Assembly (NCBI RefSeq): GCF_000470655.1
Contig: NC_021921.1
Location: 1,426,001 to 1,490,000 of the forward strand
DNA from: Halorhabdus tiamatea SARL4B
GTDB taxonomy: Archaea; Halobacteriota; Halobacteria; Halobacteriales; Haloarculaceae
Direction: 5' to 3'
DNA: 64,000 nt
In this document: positions 8,888-18,465 of the stretch, piece after piece
How the letters are laid out: every line of letters starts with the position of its first letter
Numbering within the stretch: position 1 is the first letter of the stretch
Position numbers and translations under genes: made by a program
The notes under the pieces: generated by a model
Databases searched by the model: none
What the model was told of the DNA's origin: nothing
What the model saw: the letters and a program-made list of their open reading frames with translations, nothing else

Positions 8888-9933
8888 GTCGCGGTGCCCT
8901 CCCTGGCCAGACAGGGGGAGAGACCGCATCGACGTCTCGCGACCGTGAGCCGCTGTTGTCCGTCTCCGACCTCCGGACGGTCTTTTACACCGAACGCGAG
9001 ACGATCCACGCCGTCGACGGGATCTCCTTCGACGTCCACCCCGGCGAGACGGTCGGCCTCGTCGGTGAATCGGGGTCGGGCAAGTCCGTGACGGCACGGT
9101 CGATTCTCGGCCTCGTCGACGAACCGGGCGTCATCGAGAGTGGGGAGATCCGATTCAAGGGCGAGGACCTGGTCGAGACCGGGTGGGACGACGCCCGCGG
9201 CGACCTCGCGATCGTCTTTCAGGACCCTGGCAACTCCCTCAATCCGGTCTACACGGTCGGTAATCAACTCAAAGAGGCCCTCTCGATCCACCAGGGGCTG
9301 ACAGGGGCGGCGGCGACCGAGCGGGCGATCGAACTCCTCGAGGCTGTCGGGATTCCAGACGCCCCGCGCCGACTCGAGGAGTACCCCCACCAGTTCTCCG
9401 GCGGCATGGCCCAGCGCGCGGTCATCGCGATCGCGCTGGCGTGCGATCCCGACTTGCTGGTCTGTGACGAACCGACCACCGCGCTCGACGTGACCATCCA
9501 GGCCCAGATCCTCGATCTGCTGGCCGACCTTCAGCGCGAGGCGGACCTCGCGATCCTCTTTATCACCCACGACATGGGCGTCATCGAGGAGACGGCCGAC
9601 CGGGTGAACGTGATCTACGCCGGCGATATCGTCGAGCGCGCGCCGACTGACCGTCTCTTTGCCGACCCCGAACATCCCTACACCGAAGCACTGTTGGAGA
9701 GTATTCCCGGACGAACGCCCCCAGAGAAGCGCCTGCCGACGATCGAAGGGGAGGTGCCGACGCCGAACGGCCCCGCCGAGGCCTGCCGGTTCGCGCCGCG
9801 GTGCCCACTGGCCGTCGAGGAGTGTCGGACGGCGGTTCCCGACCCCGTCGAAGTTTCGACCGGCGTCGATCACACTGCCGCGTGTGTCTTCGCCGGCGAC
9901 GAGGGCGGGCAGACAGGAGGTGAAAACGAATGA
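8884..9933 (+). CDS. ABC transporter ATP-binding protein, DppD/OppD type
   Basis: A 349-aa ATPase. It contains Walker A GESGSGKS, a Q-loop (FQDPGNSLNPV), the signature SGGMAQR, Walker B LLVCDEPTTALD and the H-loop THDMG. The C-terminal oligopeptide-type Cys motif (CRFAPRCP...C) suggests an Fe-S or metal-binding tail, as in DppD. The start is GTG 8884, overlapping the dppC stop (GTGA); the frame is open much further upstream inside dppC but that is a shadow. It overlaps dppF by four bases. Confidence 0.93.
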   Translation: MSRGALPGQTGGETASTSRDREPLLSVSDLRTVFYTERETIHAVDGISFDVHPGETVGLVGESGSGKSVTARSILGLVDEPGVIESGEIRFKGEDLVETGWDDARGDLAIVFQDPGNSLNPVYTVGNQLKEALSIHQGLTGAAATERAIELLEAVGIPDAPRRLEEYPHQFSGGMAQRAVIAIALACDPDLLVCDEPTTALDVTIQAQILDLLADLQREADLAILFITHDMGVIEETADRVNVIYAGDIVERAPTDRLFADPEHPYTEALLESIPGRTPPEKRLPTIEGEVPTPNGPAEACRFAPRCPLAVEECRTAVPDPVEVSTGVDHTAACVFAGDEGGQTGGENE

Positions 9934-11291
9934 CCGCCTCGACCCCGTCCGGCGACGCGACCGCGGTCCCATCGGACGACTCGATGTCCGCATCGACGGC
10001 CGACGATCGCGACACCTTCCTCGACATCCTGGATCTCGAAACGCACTACACCGACGGGTCGCTGATCGGTGCCGATCCGCCCGTCCGGGCCGTCGACGGC
10101 GTCTCGCTGTCGATCCGGCGCGGCGAGACGCTCGGCCTCGTCGGCGAGAGCGGGTGTGGCAAGACCACACTCGGCCGGACGCTCGTGGGTCTTGAGTCCG
10201 CGACCGCCGGTTCCGTCGTCGTCGACGGCGAGGACGTGACCGACCTCTCCGGGAGCGACCTCCGGGCGTGGCAGCGCCGGGTCGGCGTGGTGTTCCAGGA
10301 CCCCCAGGAGAGTCTCAACGACCGTCTGACGGTCGGCGAGATCGTCGCCGAGCCACTGGAAGCTCACGACTGGGGGACGCCAGCCGACCGCGAGGATCGC
10401 GTCTTCACGCTGCTCGAGCAGGTCGGACTCCGGGAGGAACACTTCTATCGCTACCCCCACCAGTTCTCGGGTGGTCAGCGCCAGCGCGTGGCCATCGCGC
10501 GGGCGCTCGCCCTCGAACCCGAGTTCCTCATCCTCGACGAACCCGTCTCGGCGCTCGATGTCTCCGTGCAGGCCCGCGTGATTAACCTCCTCGAGGAGCT
10601 TCAGGCCGAACTCGGGTTGACCTCTCTCTTCGTCGCCCACGACCTCTCGCTGGTGCGTCACATCGCCGACCGGGTCGCCGTCATGTACCTCGGGAACGTC
10701 CTCGAGGTCGGCTCGACCGACCGCGTCTTCGCGGACCCGGCCAATCCCTACACCCGTTCGCTCCTCTCGGCGATCCCCGGCTCGTCGAGTCCGGCCCCAG
10801 AGAGCCTCGAACGGGTCACGCTCAACGGGACGCCCCCCAATCCCCGGCATCCACCCGCAGGGTGTCCCTTCTCGACGCGCTGTCCGGCGAAGATCACGCC
10901 CGCTGACTACCCCGGCCTCTCCGCGGACGCGCTCGGGGCGATCGAGACGTTCCGTGACGTGTTACGAGAGCGCACTCGGGCCACGTCGGGGCTGTCGGAC
11001 CGTCTTAAACGCCGCCTCGGTCGGTCGTCCGCTGACCGCGACCTCGACGTGATCGCCACAGAACTGTTCGACGACGTCGACCTCCCCACCTCCGCGCGGG
11101 CGGAGCTGGACCGCGCCATAGCGACTGCGGGAACGGACCCGGCTGCGGCCCTCGCCGTCCTCGAGGACGCCTTTGGCTCGGTCTGTGACCGCGAGTCGCC
11201 GGCCGCACACGCTGTCGACGACACCGGCCGACGGAGTCGGTGTCTCCGGCATCGTCCCGAGTACGACGACCCCCGGAGTGATCTGTCGTGA
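9930..11291 (+). CDS. ABC transporter ATP-binding protein, DppF/OppF type, with inserted C-terminal segment
   Basis: A 453-aa ATPase. It has Walker [10 protein letters not shown], signature SGGQRQR, Walker [13 protein letters not shown] and H-loop AHDLS. The C-terminal Cys-rich oligopeptide motif starts normally (GCPFSTRCP), but its distal half ([10 protein letters not shown]...CLRH) comes only after about 100 extra residues, so the motif is split by an Arg/Asp-rich insert. This makes the protein longer than the usual 320-340 residues. It is coupled to dppD (ATGA) and to the next gene (GTGA). Confidence 0.92.
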   Translation: MTASTPSGDATAVPSDDSMSASTADDRDTFLDILDLETHYTDGSLIGADPPVRAVDGVSLSIRRGETLGLVGESGCGKTTLGRTLVGLESATAGSVVVDGEDVTDLSGSDLRAWQRRVGVVFQDPQESLNDRLTVGEIVAEPLEAHDWGTPADREDRVFTLLEQVGLREEHFYRYPHQFSGGQRQRVAIARALALEPEFLILDEPVSALDVSVQARVINLLEELQAELGLTSLFVAHDLSLVRHIADRVAVMYLGNVLEVGSTDRVFADPANPYTRSLLSAIPGSSSPAPESLERVTLNGTPPNPRHPPAGCPFSTRCPAKITPADYPGLSADALGAIETFRDVLRERTRATSGLSDRLKRRLGRSSADRDLDVIATELFDDVDLPTSARAELDRAIATAGTDPAAALAVLEDAFGSVCDRESPAAHAVDDTGRRSRCLRHRPEYDDPRSDLS

Positions 11292-12175
11292 CCGACATCC
11301 GGGGCAGCCCCGACGACGCGACGCCGACCGACCCCAACGAGACGCGACGCGGGAGTTCCATCCCACGCTCGGATCGGGTCGCCGTCGCCCGCGAGGCGGC
11401 CAGGGCCGGCGGGGCCGTCGCCATGGCCGGATTCCGGCGCGATCTCGACGTCGAAACCAAGACGGGCAAGACCGACCTGGTGACGCGGGCCGATCGTGAG
11501 GCCCAGGCCCGGATCGCGGCCGTCATCGGCGAGCGTTTCCCCCAGGAACCGTTCGTCGGCGAGGAGGCCGACGCCCGCGAGACTGTCCCCGAGCGGGGGC
11601 CGGCCTGGATCGCCGACCCGATCGACGGCACCAACAACTACGTCCGCGGGATGCGCGAGTGGGCGACCAGCGTCGCGTCGGTCCGGGACGGCGATCCCGT
11701 CGCGGCGGCGACCGCCCTCCCGGCGCTGGGTGATATCTACGTCGGGGGGCCGGGCGGCGTGACGCGAAACGGCCGGCCGATCGGGGTCAGCGAGACCGCA
11801 GACACCGACCGCTTCACCGTCGTCCCGACGATCTGGTGGCCCCGGGACCGCCGCGACGAGTACGCCCGGGCAGCCGAAGCCATCGTCACGCGATTCGGTG
11901 ATCTCCTCCGGCTGAAGTCCGTCCAGGTCGCCCTCGCACTCGTGGCCGCTGGCTCGATCGAGGGCGTGCTCACGAACGTCGAGACCAACCCCTGGGACAC
12001 CGTCGCCGGCGCGTATCTCGTCGAGCAGGCCGGCGGCACGGTCACCGACCTCGACGGCGAGCCCTGGCGACACGACTGCCGTGGACTCGTCGCGTCGAAC
12101 GGCCAGGCCCACGAGGCGGTGCTCGCGGCCGCGAACGCGATCGATCCGCCGGCTGACGGGTCCGATCCCCCCTAG
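11288..12175 (+). CDS. Inositol monophosphatase / fructose-bisphosphatase family protein
   Basis: A 295-aa Li+-sensitive sugar-phosphatase-fold enzyme. The metal-binding motifs are all present: GEEAD, DPIDGTNNY and, near the C-terminus, NPWDTVAGAYLVEQAGG. It would hydrolyse a phosphomonoester such as inositol-1-phosphate or fructose-1,6-bisphosphate; which one cannot be told. Its GTG start overlaps the dppF stop (GTGA), so it is the last gene of the transporter operon, possibly hinting that the imported solute is a glycoside or phosphate ester rather than a peptide. That last point is inference. Confidence 0.88.
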   Translation: MTDIRGSPDDATPTDPNETRRGSSIPRSDRVAVAREAARAGGAVAMAGFRRDLDVETKTGKTDLVTRADREAQARIAAVIGERFPQEPFVGEEADARETVPERGPAWIADPIDGTNNYVRGMREWATSVASVRDGDPVAAATALPALGDIYVGGPGGVTRNGRPIGVSETADTDRFTVVPTIWWPRDRRDEYARAAEAIVTRFGDLLRLKSVQVALALVAAGSIEGVLTNVETNPWDTVAGAYLVEQAGGTVTDLDGEPWRHDCRGLVASNGQAHEAVLAAANAIDPPADGSDPP

Positions 12176-12304
12176 TATGTGGAATCACTCGCTCGACCCT
12201 GGCCGCGTTTCTTTAAGTGTCTCTGGTCACAAGGTGAGGATATAGACGGGGTTTCTGCGGGCGTCTTCGACCGGCGAGTGGTGAGTCCCCGGGTCTCAGT
12301 TCGC

Positions 12305-13072
12305 TCAGTCTGCCAGTCCTCGTTCCCTGGAAGCCGATCGATCGGGGGCACGTGCCCGGACCAGCGAATCGCCAGATAGCTCTGGGATCACTGCCCGACC
12401 GTTGACGTTCATCGCGTACGCCCGGACGTCCCGGCAACGGATCGCGTGCTTCTCGACGTAGTCTGGCCCTTTCGCCGTTTCGAGCTGGTCTCTGCAGCGT
12501 TCGATCTCGGTCTCGGTCGGCGGTATCTCGTCGAGATAGCGGCTGATGAGGGCCGCACCGACGTGATCCTCGACCGCGATCTCGCCCTGATAGCCCGCAG
12601 CCACGAGAGAGACGGGGTGCTCGCGTCGCCGGAGGAACCGGCCGATGGCTCGCGCGTTCAGCGGCGCGCCCACGAACACGTCGACGTCCTCGCCCCCGCG
12701 CTCGCGGAGCGTCGCCACGGTCCGGCCGCCGTTGGTCGAGGTCATGCTCACCGGCCGGCCCTCGACGTCGATGTCCTGGACGTAACTCGGCGAGTTGAAG
12801 AAGTCGTAGCCGTCCTCGGGGTCGTACTCCGCCGTGCGGCCGCCCCCGATGAGCGCGTCCGGGTGGCCGGCCCGGTAGTCGAACTCCTCGCCCCGTTCGT
12901 CGGGCACGTGAACGTGTGTTGCCCCCCGTGCCAGCAGTTCGATCACGGTGTTCGAGAAGTGCATCGTGTCGATGACGACGTACGCGCCCGGTTCCGGGTT
13001 CGCGGGGACGTCCTCACACCGTTCGATGAGGCGCTCGTCGAGTCGACTATGCGCTGTGTCTTCATGTACCAT
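12305..13072 (-). CDS. comB: 2-phosphosulfolactate phosphatase (ComB) family protein
   Basis: A 255-aa ComB-family protein. Family features are visible: an N-terminal VVIDTMHFSNTVIELL, a GGGRTAEYDP segment, NSPSYVQ, TSTNGGRT and a VAAGYQG stretch. In methanogens ComB dephosphorylates 2-phosphosulfolactate in coenzyme M synthesis. Haloarchaea do not make methane, so the real substrate here could be a sulfolactate-type osmolyte precursor or another phosphoester. No other CoM gene is nearby. It converges with the inositol-phosphatase operon. Family assignment is good, reaction less certain. Confidence 0.75.
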   Translation of the reverse strand: MVHEDTAHSRLDERLIERCEDVPANPEPGAYVVIDTMHFSNTVIELLARGATHVHVPDERGEEFDYRAGHPDALIGGGRTAEYDPEDGYDFFNSPSYVQDIDVEGRPVSMTSTNGGRTVATLRERGGEDVDVFVGAPLNARAIGRFLRRREHPVSLVAAGYQGEIAVEDHVGAALISRYLDEIPPTETEIERCRDQLETAKGPDYVEKHAIRCRDVRAYAMNVNGRAVIPELSGDSLVRARAPDRSASRERGLAD

Positions 13073-13193
13073 GCATTCGGTCTATGCCGACTTCGTGGCT
13101 GACGGTAAAAGGTGTATATATGAGTGCTACATAGCCCTCAGTAGCGATCTCGACCGGTATTCCGTCGGCTTGCCGGCCACGACCGAGCGACTG

Positions 13194-14180
13194 TCATTGC
13201 TGGTGGCGAGGATGGATCGCGGACTGGAGTCCGATCCGTTCGATCGCCCGGATGGCCGCATCGATTTGCTCCAGCTGATCGACCAGCCGGGCCAGGGAGG
13301 GATCGACGCCGTCGTCATGGCCTGAGTTGGATGCAATCTCCGTCCCGGTTTCGATCGGCGACAACTCGACATCCTGTCCCGCTGTGGCATCACCTTCGAC
13401 AACGCGTTTCGTCGCCGCTTCGAGCGCGTCTCTGCGGGCTGTCAATAGCTCGGCCACCGTCCGGGCCTGCTCGGCTTCGGGTTCAACCGCCTCGATCACA
13501 CGATCTAGTCGGATGATCCCCGTCGCGATCTGTTCAAGTCGGTCCGCAGCCCGGTGATACTGGGACAGCGCTACCCGATCGATCCCGAGTGCGTCGAGTT
13601 CGCCGAACGCGACGAGTGACCGATTGTAGTGGCGACGGATCAACGCGACCAGCCGCGTCACGTCCGCCATTCGATCACCGACCCGTCCGGACGTCTCCGT
13701 CTCGCCGGTCAGTGACTCGCGGACTGTTTCCTGCATCGTCGTGATGACCGAGACGGTTTGCTCTATCGATTGGCGAACCGACACCGCGGAGGCATCGAGC
13801 ATCGCCCGGACCACGATCTCGTCCGCATCGGCCGCAAGGACTTCAGTGCCGACGAGGCGTCGTGCGATGGTGCGAGCGGCCCGGCGTTGCTCGTCGGTAA
13901 ATGACTCCGTGGCCCGCAGCGTGATCTGCTCGAATCCAGTCTCGTATGCCCCCTGGATCGGTCGCTCGACGGCGTCGACGCTTGACTCCGTGACCGGCAG
14001 CGAGACCGACTCCAGCCCGTCTCCGTCCGTCTGTCGCCCGCGAACGATCAACGAGCCGTCGCGGTGGGTGTACAGTCGGACCGCCTCGCCCGTCTCCAGG
14101 CCCTCCTCGCGTGCCCACTCCTTGGGGACCGAGACCGTGAACGTCGACCCGCCGACCTTCTGGATCTTGCGGGTCTCCAT
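13194..14180 (-). CDS. AbrB-type DNA-binding domain fused to PhoU domain
   Basis: A 328-aa protein. Residues 1-50 form an AbrB/SpoVT swapped-hairpin domain (KIQKVGGSTFTVSVPKEWAREEGL), and the rest is a helical PhoU-like domain (IRRHYNRSLVAFGELDALGI and neighbouring helices). Such fusions are common in haloarchaea and are thought to link phosphate sensing to transcription. It is the last gene of the pst-phoU operon, 28 bases after phoU, which supports a role as phosphate-responsive regulator. DNA targets are unknown; the IR upstream of pstS is a possible candidate. Confidence 0.87.
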   Translation of the reverse strand: METRKIQKVGGSTFTVSVPKEWAREEGLETGEAVRLYTHRDGSLIVRGRQTDGDGLESVSLPVTESSVDAVERPIQGAYETGFEQITLRATESFTDEQRRAARTIARRLVGTEVLAADADEIVVRAMLDASAVSVRQSIEQTVSVITTMQETVRESLTGETETSGRVGDRMADVTRLVALIRRHYNRSLVAFGELDALGIDRVALSQYHRAADRLEQIATGIIRLDRVIEAVEPEAEQARTVAELLTARRDALEAATKRVVEGDATAGQDVELSPIETGTEIASNSGHDDGVDPSLARLVDQLEQIDAAIRAIERIGLQSAIHPRHQQ

Positions 14181-14208
14181 CAGCCGCTCACCTCCTGAGC
14201 GGGGTCCA

Positions 14209-14892
14209 TCAGTAGATCAACTCCGGATCACCCTCGACGGCGTACAGCGTCCGGGCGGCGATGTTGACCGCGTGGTCGCCGACGCGTTCGACGTCGCGGA
14301 TCGTCAACAGTACGCTCGCGACGTCGTCGAGGACGGTTTCGAGTGCCCAGGCGTCGATCTCCGGATCGCGTTCCAGCAATTCCCGGGCCACTCGTTCGCT
14401 CGCACGTTGACACATCGCATCCAGGTCGTCGTCTCGCCCGGCGACCGTTCGGCAGGCCCCCGCGTCCTCGGTCTCGTAGGCCGAAAGCGCGTCTTCAAGC
14501 ATGTCGGCCGCCGCCCGACCGATCCCGGAGATGTCGAGTTCCGGGAACGGGTCCGGACGACTCGACAGCGCGTACCGGGCGAGGTTGGTCGACAGATCGC
14601 CGACACGTTCGAGGTCGGTCGTGATCTTGAAGCTGGCGGCGACGAACCGGAGGTCGCCGGCGACCGGCTGTTCCAGCGCGAAGATGTCGATACAGTCGGC
14701 CTCGATGTCGAGGTACCGTCGGTTGACCGTCTCGTCACCCTCGATGACGTCCCGTGCGCGGTCGTCGTCGCCCTCAGTCAGTGCCGAGAGGGCGGCTTTC
14801 AGGCGTTCGAGGACGAGTTCGCCCATCTCGAGGACCGCCGTCCGGAGGTCGGCCAGTGCGTGACGGAACTCCTCTCGTGCCATCGGGTTCAC
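14209..14892 (-). CDS. phoU: Phosphate signalling complex protein PhoU
   Basis: A 227-aa all-helical protein with two PhoU repeats. Characteristic stretches include [37 protein letters not shown] in the first repeat and [23 protein letters not shown] in the second; the E-R-V-G-D cores bind metal. PhoU negatively regulates Pst transport and phosphate signalling. The GTG start at 14892 overlaps the pstB stop (GTGA); an ATG at 14883 (MAREEF) is an equally good start. It belongs to the pst operon. Confidence 0.92.
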   Translation of the reverse strand: MNPMAREEFRHALADLRTAVLEMGELVLERLKAALSALTEGDDDRARDVIEGDETVNRRYLDIEADCIDIFALEQPVAGDLRFVAASFKITTDLERVGDLSTNLARYALSSRPDPFPELDISGIGRAAADMLEDALSAYETEDAGACRTVAGRDDDLDAMCQRASERVARELLERDPEIDAWALETVLDDVASVLLTIRDVERVGDHAVNIAARTLYAVEGDPELIY

Positions 14893-15725
14893 CCGAACTT
14901 GCCGGTGATGTAGTCCTCGACGCGCTGGTGCTCGGGGTTCTCGAAGATCTTCTCGGTGTCGTCGTACTCGACGAGTTCGCCGCCGGTGAGGAAGACAGCC
15001 GTCGTATCCGAGATCCGGGCGGCCTGTTGCATGTTGTGAGTGACGATGACGACCGTGTACTCCTCGGCGAGCTCCTCGATGAGGTCCTCGATCTTCGAGG
15101 TCGCGATCGGGTCGAGCGCACTCGCGGGTTCGTCCATCAGGAGGACCTCCGGGTCGACCGCGATCGCGCGGGCAATACAGAGTCGCTGTTGCTGGCCGCC
15201 CGAGAGGTCCAGGGCCGATTCGTCGAGTTGGTCCTCGACCTCCTCGAACAGCGCCGCCCGTTTCAGTGCCGTCTCGACCTTCTCGTCCAGGTTCTCGGTC
15301 TCGTCCTGGATGCGCAGGCCGTAGGCGACGTTGTCGTAGATCGACTTGGGGAAGGGATTGGGATGCTGGAAGACCATCCCGATCTTCCGGCGCAGCGCGA
15401 CCGGGTCGACGTCGTCGCCGTAGACGTTCGTCCCTTCGAGGGATAGTTCTCCGTCTATCGTCGCTGTGTCCACGAGGTCGTTCATCCGGTTGATCGACCG
15501 GAGGAAGGTGGACTTCCCACAGCCCGAGGGGCCGATGATCGCCGTCACCTGTTGGTTCGGGATCCCCAGGCTCACACTCTGGAGTGCCTGTTCGTCGCCG
15601 TAATAGACGCTCAGATCACGGGATTCGATGACCGGATGACCCGTCGTCACCGTGGGTCGATCAGTCGATTCCGTCTCGGACGTCTGGACCGTCGTTGCAA
15701 TCGTCGGCGAATCGTGTTCACTCAT
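14889..15725 (-). CDS. pstB: Phosphate ABC transporter ATP-binding protein
   Basis: A 278-aa ATPase of the high-affinity phosphate importer. Walker A is GPSGCGKST, the signature LSGGQQQR is followed by Walker [13 protein letters not shown], and the H-loop is [44 protein letters not shown] is typical of PstB. A roughly 30-residue Thr-rich N-terminal tail precedes the fold. It follows pstA by 16 bases and overlaps phoU by four. Confidence 0.95.
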   Translation of the reverse strand: MSEHDSPTIATTVQTSETESTDRPTVTTGHPVIESRDLSVYYGDEQALQSVSLGIPNQQVTAIIGPSGCGKSTFLRSINRMNDLVDTATIDGELSLEGTNVYGDDVDPVALRRKIGMVFQHPNPFPKSIYDNVAYGLRIQDETENLDEKVETALKRAALFEEVEDQLDESALDLSGGQQQRLCIARAIAVDPEVLLMDEPASALDPIATSKIEDLIEELAEEYTVVIVTHNMQQAARISDTTAVFLTGGELVEYDDTEKIFENPEHQRVEDYITGKFG

Positions 15726-15741
15726 GGTTGTCTCACGTCGA

Positions 15742-17364
15742 TTACTTGTCTCGTTCGTAGCGATTCCGGACGACGACGGCCGTCGCGTTCATGACCAACA
15801 TCAGGGCCAAGAGTACGATGGCGGTCGCCGGGACGACGCCGTGTCTGAACTCCGGCAACGCGCTGGACCTCGCCGCGAAGATCTGGAGGGGCAAGGCGGT
15901 CGCCGACGAGAACAGCCCCTCCGGTGGCGTGTACGTCGTCGTGGCCACTGCGATCATGATGAGTGGCGCTGTCTCGCCGATCGCACGCGCCAGCGCCAGA
16001 ATCGTCCCGGTGAGGATGCCCGGCACCGCTTCCGGGAACACCACGTTCCGGAGCGTCTGCCAGCGGCTGGCTCCCATCCCGTAGGAGGCTTCCCGGATCG
16101 AGTCGGGCACGGCCCGGATCGCCTCCTGTGCGGAGACGACCACGATCGGGAGAATGAGGAGTCCGAGCGTCCCCGCAGCGGAGACGACGATCCCGGTTCC
16201 GAACCCGAGCGTCCGCCGGAAGAGGGCCAGCCCCAACAGTCCGTAGACGACAGAGGGAACGCCCGCGAGGTTCGAGATGTTCACCTCGAGCAGCGTCGCG
16301 AACCGGCCGCCCCACCCCGATTTCGGGGCGTACTCCTCGAGGTAGACGGCCGCGAAGATTCCGATCGGAAAGGCGAGGATCGCCATGAACCCGACGACCA
16401 CGATCGAGCCGACCAGCTGGGGATAGACACCGGCTTCACTCGCCACCCGCCCGTGCCAGGACTCAAGTAGCAGTGTCGGCGTCAAATAGCTCTGGAGGCC
16501 GTCGATGGCGAGCTGTCGTTCGAGCCCGGCACCGACGAGTATGCCACCGATGAGGACGAACGGTCCGGCCACGCCGATTCGACCCTCCGGATCCGTGACG
16601 ACCGTCGAGCCAACGACGTACCCGACCGGTATCACGAACGCCGAGAAGAGCACGACCGGGAACGACGGGTCGATCCCGACGCCGACCAGCCCACCGGCGA
16701 GCACCAGTGTACTCACGAGCGCAGCCGTCGCGGCGATCACCCCACGTCGGCGTGACCAGCGACGGGACACGACCGCACCGAGAATGCCGGCGACCGGGAA
16801 TGTAGTAATTCCGACATACGCGAGCCACGGGGGTGCGATACCGACGAGTGGTCGAACGACGCCGTAGAGCAGGGCAGCGACAGCGAGACCCGCGACGCTC
16901 GCCAACGGGCTCGCGGGGCCGGTGTACGTCCGTTCGTCCGTGACGCGGCCGTAGACACCGACAAGTAGCGGTGGGATGGCACCGAACAGCAGGAAGACGA
17001 GCACGTCGTACGGGCTCACCGCGTCCGCGACGACGTACGTGACGAGGCTCACGGCCAGCGCCCCGAAGACGACGGCGAAGGCTTTCGCGTTCGCGCGCCC
17101 CACGGCCGGATGCCGTCTCGCGTACCACGTGAACGCGGCCGTCGGTGCGACGAGCGTCCCGAAGTACAGGAGGTACCACCGAGCCGACGCCGTCAGCGGC
17201 TGAAACGTGTCGAACGCGATGTAGCCGAACAGGACCAGCAGGGAGACGATGCCGACGAGCGTCGCACCCAGGAGTGTCGCCTCGAAGAGGGACCCCTTGA
17301 GCCGTCGCAGTCGCGTGCCGGTCGCCTGACGCAGCCGGCCGGCACCTTCGCTTTCGGCAGCCAT
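15742..17364 (-). CDS. pstA: Phosphate ABC transporter permease, long form
   Basis: A 540-aa permease, nearly twice the usual 290 residues. The C-terminal half is standard PstA, with [37 protein letters not shown] and [23 protein letters not shown] (EAA loop). The N-terminal ~260 residues add several membrane segments of unknown role, as is common in haloarchaeal PstA. The ATG overlaps the pstC stop (ATGA). Confidence 0.93.
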   Translation of the reverse strand: MAAESEGAGRLRQATGTRLRRLKGSLFEATLLGATLVGIVSLLVLFGYIAFDTFQPLTASARWYLLYFGTLVAPTAAFTWYARRHPAVGRANAKAFAVVFGALAVSLVTYVVADAVSPYDVLVFLLFGAIPPLLVGVYGRVTDERTYTGPASPLASVAGLAVAALLYGVVRPLVGIAPPWLAYVGITTFPVAGILGAVVSRRWSRRRGVIAATAALVSTLVLAGGLVGVGIDPSFPVVLFSAFVIPVGYVVGSTVVTDPEGRIGVAGPFVLIGGILVGAGLERQLAIDGLQSYLTPTLLLESWHGRVASEAGVYPQLVGSIVVVGFMAILAFPIGIFAAVYLEEYAPKSGWGGRFATLLEVNISNLAGVPSVVYGLLGLALFRRTLGFGTGIVVSAAGTLGLLILPIVVVSAQEAIRAVPDSIREASYGMGASRWQTLRNVVFPEAVPGILTGTILALARAIGETAPLIMIAVATTTYTPPEGLFSSATALPLQIFAARSSALPEFRHGVVPATAIVLLALMLVMNATAVVVRNRYERDK

Positions 17365-18416
17365 CAGTCGTAGGCCTCCCTGAACCGACGGCGCACGAGT
17401 TCAGCCAGAATGTTCATCGTGAGTGTGATCGCGAACAGTGTCATGCCGAGCGCGAACATCGCTTCGTAGGTGGGTCCCGTCCCGAGCGAGTCCGCCCCGG
17501 CGATCTGTACCATCGCCGCCGTCATCGTCTGACTCGACTCGGCGAGGTTCTTGAGAACGTCCGGGTAATAGGGCATCTGCGGGCTCATCCCCATCGCCAT
17601 CGTCACCGCCATCGTCTCCCCGATCGCCCGGGACAGCGCGAGGACGTACGAGGCGACGATGCCCGAGGTGGCCGAGGGGACGACGACCTTCGTCGAGACG
17701 TCGAACTTCGTCGATCCCAGTCCGTAGGCGGCCTCCCGAAGGCTGTCGGGAACCGCACTGAGTGCGTCTTCGCTGATCGAGGAGACCATCGGGATGATCA
17801 TGATCCCGACGACGATGCTCGCCGAGAGCGCGTTGAACGTCCGCAACGACGGGACGACGAACGTGAACTCCGGGAGTGCGAAGACGTATCCCGACAGCAC
17901 CGGGAGCCACTCGGGAACGGCGAGCAGCTCGATTCTCGACGGGATGATCGTGGCGTTGATCGGCAGAACGCTGTCGATCAGCGGTGTCACGTAGACGAGC
18001 GCCATGTACCCGTAGATGACCGTGGGGACGCCGGCGAGGACCTCGAGGGCCGGTTTCAGAACCGATCGCACGCGGTCGCTCGCGTACTCACTCAGGTAGA
18101 TCGCCGCCGCCAGCCCGACCGGCAACGCGATGAGCGCCGAGCAGATGGTGACGATCAGCGTCCCGCTCACCAGGGGGAGGACGCCGTACTCACCGGCGAT
18201 CTTCGGACTCCAGTTCGTGCCGGTGAAGAAGTCGATCGGCGAGATCTCGCTCCAGAACGTGAGTGCGTTCGCCGAGAGCGAGAGGATGATACCCACGGTC
18301 ACGAGGATCGTGAGCACGGCACTCCCCGCGATCAGCCACCTGTAGAAGCGCTCCTTGCGGACCACGAATCGGTCCCGCTGGAGCGGATCAGACGTCGAAT
18401 TCGGTTGGTTGCTCAT
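17364..18416 (-). CDS. pstC: Phosphate ABC transporter permease
   Basis: A 350-aa permease with about six membrane segments. PstC hallmarks include SPKIAGEYGVLPLVSGTL, YASDRVRSVLKPALEVLAGVPTVIYGY and REAAYGLGSTKFDVSTKVVVPSATSGI (EAA loop). It pairs with PstA to form the phosphate channel. It lies about 50 bases downstream of pstS and overlaps pstA by one codon position. Confidence 0.94.
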   Translation of the reverse strand: MSNQPNSTSDPLQRDRFVVRKERFYRWLIAGSAVLTILVTVGIILSLSANALTFWSEISPIDFFTGTNWSPKIAGEYGVLPLVSGTLIVTICSALIALPVGLAAAIYLSEYASDRVRSVLKPALEVLAGVPTVIYGYMALVYVTPLIDSVLPINATIIPSRIELLAVPEWLPVLSGYVFALPEFTFVVPSLRTFNALSASIVVGIMIIPMVSSISEDALSAVPDSLREAAYGLGSTKFDVSTKVVVPSATSGIVASYVLALSRAIGETMAVTMAMGMSPQMPYYPDVLKNLAESSQTMTAAMVQIAGADSLGTGPTYEAMFALGMTLFAITLTMNILAELVRRRFREAYD

Positions 18417-18465
18417 GTATTGAGAATGGTGTCACCGGAATGGCTACGCCGGACCGATCCGTGGA

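Noticed and set aside
12179-12379. 66-aa ORF in the convergent gap before comB
   Set aside because: It overlaps the comB end and has no motif; the upstream part is basic and Ser-rich, and no promoter element is convincing.
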